From Pseudoscleropodium purum (taxonomy: Eukaryota; Streptophyta; Bryopsida; Hypnales; Brachytheciaceae), in NCBI GenBank assembly GCA_963969395.1, contig OZ017801.1, forward strand, positions 12,343,611-12,407,610: a stretch of 64,000 nucleotides of DNA, in the 5' to 3' direction. A program made the translations under genes and the position numbers. Below are positions 59,307 through 64,000 of the stretch, in pieces. Each line of letters starts with the position of its first letter. Within the stretch, counting starts at the first letter, position 1. The notes beneath the pieces were generated by a model, which saw only the letters and a list, made by a program, of their open reading frames with translations, did no database searches and had not been told where the DNA came from.

Positions 59307-59881
59307 CTTCTAAAGGACCAAATGACCGTTGAATGTATGTAAGCAAACTCAAGTAGGTGTGTATGAAATCATTTCTTAATGGATGTTTTTAAAATTTTGA
59401 CACAAGATATGAACATGTACCTTCTTAGTAGGAACATAATTTTTTTCCGATTGAGTGATTGAATCAAAAGTTATGTTGCCCTAAACTTTGGAGGCAACTC
59501 AGGTAGCATGTGCAAAACTCCTCCAATAATTCTGAAATTTGGCAAATATGTAATTTATATGATACAAGATGCAAATGTAAAAAAAATAACCCTATATAGT
59601 GTGAAAGTCTCTTTTTAGGAGGACTTACAACCTGTTCACCTGTTGGCCCTATTGAGCAAGGTCGGAAAAAAACTATTTTTCCAAACTTCAAATGTTATAA
59701 TCTTTCAATTTGTGTAGTCAAAAGATTTTGAAAATTTTTCATACAGTCTTAGATAAGTCTAGTGCAAATTTGTATGCTTGAATTTTGGAAAAAAACCTCT
59801 TTTTTTCATTTTTTCTTTTTGCCCTAAAAATTGCCAGTTTTTCACAATTTCTATCCAAAATGTACCTTGGTCCTTTAGGGG
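59307..59881. mobile_element. TTAA-flanked non-autonomous element (575 bp)
   Basis: It shares the TTAA at 59303-59306 with the preceding element and has TTAA at 59882-59885. Left terminus CTTCTAAAGGACCAAATG, right terminus (reverse complement) CCCCTAAAGGACCAAGG. The subterminal GCCAGTTTTTCACAA matches GGCAGTTTTTGAGC of the element at 29930-30858. Confidence 0.85.
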
Positions 59882-59885
59882 TTAA

Positions 59886-61190
59886 ACATACTATACTAGG
59901 AGGTTGTTAAAGTGCTCATTTAACTAGAAGAGTAGCTCTATAGAAAAATGGGAGGATGGAAATTGAAATTTCATATTTTTGTGGAAAGAGAAATGAAGAG
60001 TCATCCATTGGCAAGTGGAAGCACAATTTTTGGAATCAAAGCATAATTGATATGATTTATAGAAGATTGTCATCATAGATATCTATTGTTGTTTGTAGAT
60101 CTATGTAGTTTTTAAGTGCACAGTCACTTTGAATTCAACACATGAGTTGAAGAAGCCATGATTGCAGATGTGAGCATAGTACTGGACCTTCCTTAAAGCG
60201 TGGAAAAAAAATCAAATAAGTGTGTCATGGCCTTGTAAGGTGTGTGTTGTCATGACATTATACTTCAATGTGGTTGTGATATTAATGAACAAAGGTAGAA
60301 AAATTGACATTTGTCAGATGCACACAAAGGAAGTCAAATTTACAACACTTGGATTTGAAAAACCACTTGGAATAGGCTGGATAAGTTTCACGCTAAGGAT
60401 TTCAAAATTCAAAAGTAGCGGGCCCTAACATATCCGCTCCTACCACGCCTTCCCTTCATTGCGTACTTCTTGTCACTAGGCAAATATTGTTGCTTCCTGC
60501 AATCGAGTCTCCAGTTTGTTGGAAGAGCTGTTCTAAGCGACCACTGCCATTCCCGCATTGCTATTTTTGTCATTGCCACCTCCAAAAACTGAACCTCCCC
60601 CTACCGTGCCTCCTCTGGTATTACAGGTCCTTAGTTGTCCCCTCTTTGTATTTGTCATGGACACCTTTTTCAAATGTATTGCTTGTCCAGCGGAGTGTCA
60701 GAGTGCCCTCTTTTCTAGCGAAGTGCTGTCCCTGCAGACCTACATGTCCGCCTATATGTCGAGCAACACCCGCCTTCACCAACCTTCTCTTCCCAGTTCC
60801 GTTGCAATAAGAGTAATATCTGTGTATTGTGGTCTTCCTGGCCTTCTAATATTATAAGGTAAGAATCTACTTCCCTCTTTTCCTTGCCTAGCAGTAGCGC
60901 ACATTTTCGAGCAGCATCAATGTGTAGGGTGATAGTAACTCGTTTGCCATGTTGTAGATGCTGTAGATCTTGCTGCATGAAAGTGGCCAATGGAAAAGGG
61001 ATACTATAGAACATAAAAGTTGAACTTAAGATGCAGTATCATAGCACTAGCACTTGTCATCATAGGCTATACTTCAAACATAGGAAGTAAGTAACTGATA
61101 CCTTCACCCTTTTACTTTGCTACTAGTCTTTGCATTGCAATCTTCTAATCCTCTCTAAACATTTATGGAGCACTACCATAGTAAAGAGCA
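59886..61190. other. Sequence without a recognised gene
   Basis: The part 60420-61020 is GC-richer and has overlapping frames of about 100 codons on both strands (60487-60857 plus, 60715-61014 minus) with no recognisable domain. The minus one lies downstream of pogo copy B and might be a tail or neighbour of it. I cannot choose a coding strand. Confidence 0.35.
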
Positions 61191-61520
61191 CGTAACCTAG
61201 TACTAGATCATTCTTTGGATTGCATCATATAGATGCTATCTTAGCGCTCTCACATACTTCACACTCTAAAGCTCCTTGTGCTTCCTCTTAAATGCAACAA
61301 GTTTTGCCCTCACTTGCTTTGCATGTTGTTTATCTTTTTTCTAATGTGCCCTCATTTCTTTTTCTAATTCCTTCTGTAGTTGACATCTTTCTTGTTCTCT
61401 CACAACTTTGCCTGTCTTTGTAACAACTTCTAGCTCCTAAACGTATTACTCTTCAGTTAAGAGGATGGATTTTTGGTAATCAATTTGTAGTTCCACTTGT
61501 ACTTTAGTAATGGAGGACAC

Positions 61521-62640
61521 TTATGTATATGGTAGTTGAAGCATTTGACTGAATGCAATGTCCTGGTCATCCTCATCCATGTTTTCAACTATAGGACTTA
61601 CACTATTGGCTTTCCCGTGTTCCCCATGTTCGATATCATTAATTTCTCCATCTATTTCTACGTAGTAGTGTTGGCAATTAGGTAGGTTCGTTGTATCCTC
61701 ATCTACAATTTTTTGTAGCTTCCATTGCAATAGCTATTGTTCTTGTTCAATTGTAGCTAGGTTGCTAATATCAGTTGTATCTTCCTTGTCATATATTATA
61801 CTACAACCCATTTTTGCATCCATAGTATGAAAGTTGAAAGGAAAGATGCATGTGCACTCAAATCCTTTAGTAATGTTATGTTTTGGTAAGGCTTGCTTCA
61901 ATGCATGGGAAACCCAACATGTAAGATCTTCCTTCTCAAGAACTTGGTCCATGTGACTCAAACTCTACTTATCCCTTTATTCTCAAAATGCTAGTTTGAA
62001 GGGTTTGAAGCAAGAGATGTCTAGTGGTTGTAGGGCATGAAACATGTGTGATGGAATACTTAGTAAATCCAAACCTTTAGCCATAGCTAACTTGATCACC
62101 TCCATTGCAACATGTAAGTCATGGCCGTCCAATATAAACAAATGCCTTTTGATGTTGAAATCTCATACTTCGCAGAAATTGTGAATAGAAAATGTAGAAG
62201 CCACTCTTTGAATCTCATTGGTCATCTGGGCTTGGATTGTAGAGCTTGCACTGCTCCAATCTCTCCATTCTTTTTCAAAAACTTTCTTCTTTTTTTCTTG
62301 CCCTTGAAAACATAGAAATTAGGGAGATTCTAGAGTTTCTTTGGCGTTTATACATAATAGTACAAGAATCCATTCCCTCTAATCAGGAGTGAACTTTTGA
62401 ATACTCTTGCAATCTTGCATCCTTTTCTAATACATAGCTGCCACCATCTCTACCAATCTACACACCGCTCTTGTTGTAGTTCAAGATGGCATGTGGTTTA
62501 TAATTGTAGTTATTGTATAGTACTTGCAAATTGTTATAGAAAGATGCCACAGTTTCATGATACAAATTTGAAGCCCTTTTCTATTGAAGGAATTGAGGCT
62601 TCTTTGAGCTAATTGTTAGTCCAATTGCCATTTTTTTTCC
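61521..62640 (-). pseudogene. pogo/CENP-B-like transposase pseudogene (copy B)
   Basis: The minus strand encodes the C-terminal DDE_1 part of a transposase of the jerky/CENP-B type, different from copy A. At about 62400-62500, SGVxIGRDGG then LEGMDS correspond to the start of the DDE domain. At about 62110-62150, RHLFILDGHDLHV holds the second catalytic Asp. PSHMFHALQPLDISCFKPFK (about 62010-62065) holds the third Asp in QPLD. HALKQALPKHNITKGFECTC followed by IFPFN (about 61840-61900) is the conserved C-terminal block, then KMG and an acidic tail to 61521. The stretch from the second Asp to the tail is one frame with about four stops. The N-terminal DNA-binding part was not recognised. Terminal repeats were not found. 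Confidence 0.88.
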
Positions 62641-62699
62641 TACGTTTTGGTAGATTATGTGGACTTGGGGGGGCTTGGTAGTGATGGACAGTGTATAGA

Positions 62700-63447
62700 A
62701 CCCATACTTGCATGGATGGACTGACTTGCTTCACTATTAAAATTCAATGTGAAGGACATCTGCAAGCTCCTCCTCTGCTACTGCGGCTCCACGTTTTGGA
62801 CTGCTATAGAGGGTTTCCATGGTTGGAATCCCACTACAACCGAAGTTGTTGCAGCCTATTAATTTTCTTGGCACTAAGCTTGGCCTTCTCTCTCTACATT
62901 GTCTGCTATTGCTAATGGTTGCTTCTCCCACTAGTCTCGTCTTTTAGACATAACTCTTTTCTTTACAATCTATGCTTTTGCTGCCGGCTATTGCTCCCAA
63001 ACTGGTCTCCAACAGGTTGGTCCCTACTATGAATGATTCAGTCCACTGGTTCGATGTTGTTGCAGCTATAGCTTCTAGTTTAGCAATTGGAGGCGTCTGC
63101 CTGCCTTTCTTTACATGTCCCCACTGCGATACTGTTTTCTACTTAGGGGCTTTGACTTGCGTTGCTAAGTTGTCGATGGCAACTATGTTCTCTGCAAATG
63201 TGTCCATTGCCACCAAGGCATTGAAAGCTTCCTACTCTTTTTGTTGTTTAGCCCAATCAAATAATTCATTGTTCAACTCATCCATGTAGTCCTTATCATC
63301 TTTATTGTAGTCAAAAACAATACTACAAGGGCTCCTTGACTTCTTCCAACTATCTCCCTTGCTTCCATCATTTAACATGCTCTCCGAAGTCATTGTACTA
63401 GCATTGGTATGTATGCAATGTATACTATGCCTACAAAAGGATTTCAA
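62700..63447 (-). pseudogene. Coding-like sequence upstream of pogo copy B
   Basis: Read on the minus strand from 63447: a Ser-rich start, an acidic block (YNKDDKDYMDELNNELFDWA), a helical segment after one stop (EAFNALVAMDTFAENIVAID), then less conserved-looking sequence to about 62700 with few stops. I recognise no family. It could be the degraded 5' part or an accessory gene of the pogo element, or an unrelated host gene fragment. Confidence 0.4.
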
Positions 63448-64000
63448 CTAAAACTTTAGCAGACACCGCAATTCCAGACTATGCCTATTTGTAGAAATAA
63501 TGCATCGAACTTGATCACATCAATGAAATACTTAAAATTCTTCAGTGCAAGACGTCCACAACATGAAATTTTGAAATGCTTTGCAAATCACCCTTTTTCT
63601 CTCGCCCTTCGCTTGAGTGTATTAGCATTTACAAAGTTGTGTAGAACACTTCATACAAATGACAACCATGGCAATTAAAATAATGTCCTCATTATGCATA
63701 ACAACTATGCACTTGTATTTATCTTCAATGCATGTGGGTCCCAAATAGTAGACATACCATTTTATATTCTATTCAGTTATATTTACAAATGAATGCATAG
63801 GTTGTGGACTCAAAGATATTAATTTTTTATAAGAACTCTATGAACTAAACTAATGTCAACAAAAAACAAGCATAGCATGAGGCCAAATGAATTGACTAAG
63901 TTTGGGAAACCACACATTTGTAAATTATTATTTGTAGAACACCCTCTTTCAACTTCTTTGCAATCTCTCTACATGATTTTCCAGCTTTTTGTAGGGACGC
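63448..64000. other. Sequence without a recognised gene
   Basis: Right edge of the window. A 65-codon plus frame at 63481-63678 has no domain features. Confidence 0.45.

Noticed and set aside
2801..59881. Kolobok superfamily for the TTAA-flanked elements
   Set aside because: Kolobok also duplicates TTAA but has purine-starting termini; these start mostly with CCC or CTC. A piggyBac transposase is present in the window. Not excluded entirely.
60487..61014. Overlapping frames of about 100 codons on both strands
   Set aside because: They overlap in opposite directions in a GC-richer patch, and neither has a recognisable domain or a clear composition bias.
1..64000. LTR retrotransposon or viral coding regions
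   Set aside because: No reverse transcriptase, integrase or capsid motif and no paired long terminal repeats were seen in any frame; a profile search could still find decayed ones.

Overview
The window is AT-rich, gene-poor eukaryotic nuclear DNA. Long coding-like stretches are rare, no bacterial operon structure is present, and no rRNA or tRNA gene was recognised. Almost everything identifiable is DNA-transposon debris: hAT (BED + DUF659 + dimerisation domain), pogo/CENP-B-like (two copies), a Tc1-like DD34E transposase, piggyBac, a CACTA-type miniature element, and many non-autonomous inverted-repeat elements. The hAT type, the CACTA miniature element and a plant-like RING/coiled-coil protein fit a land plant. 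The Tc1 plus piggyBac mixture suggests a non-flowering plant (fern, lycophyte, bryophyte or gymnosperm), but this is inference and the species is not determinable by eye.

Layout. 0-17 kb: repeats, including two large foldback elements (818-1897, 4909-5667), several miniature inverted-repeat elements and a CACTA-like one (14342-14488). 17.4-18.5 kb: a Tc1-like transposase pseudogene, minus strand, full length in one frame with many stops and the catalytic Glu changed to Lys. 20.6-22.8 kb: a striking cluster of about 35 copies of the near-palindrome GACAAWTTGTC in otherwise unrelated sequence. 23-25.3 kb: a piggyBac transposase remnant, split by another repeat. 26.5-28 kb: a second cluster, motif ATCCGGAAT. 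29.5-32 kb: a pogo transposase pseudogene split cleanly at TTAA by a 929-bp element. 33.7-49.2 kb: the richest part, with an hAT transposase pseudogene, an unknown coiled-coil gene, a RING/coiled-coil gene and a kinase-like gene, all degraded, separated and bracketed by blocks of a third motif (GGGCGCGGACGTT). It also holds a higher-order tandem repeat (40.2-43.6 kb). 49-60 kb: AT-rich DNA with many members of a TTAA-flanked family. 61.5-62.7 kb: a second pogo-like pseudogene.

Two themes stand out. (1) A family of non-autonomous elements with TTAA target sites and CCCCTAAAGGACC-type termini occurs at least ten times; its termini match piggyBac rules and a piggyBac transposase fossil lies in the same window. 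(2) Three separate clusters of short, mutually different, irregularly spaced motifs lie in unrelated spacer DNA. The third kind sits between divergent genes and appears in opposite orientation on either side of gene modules, as expected for transposon subterminal arrays or iterated protein-binding sites. No intact gene was found. Many key residues are lost through changes that look like C-to-T/G-to-A transitions, suggesting decay of methylated DNA.
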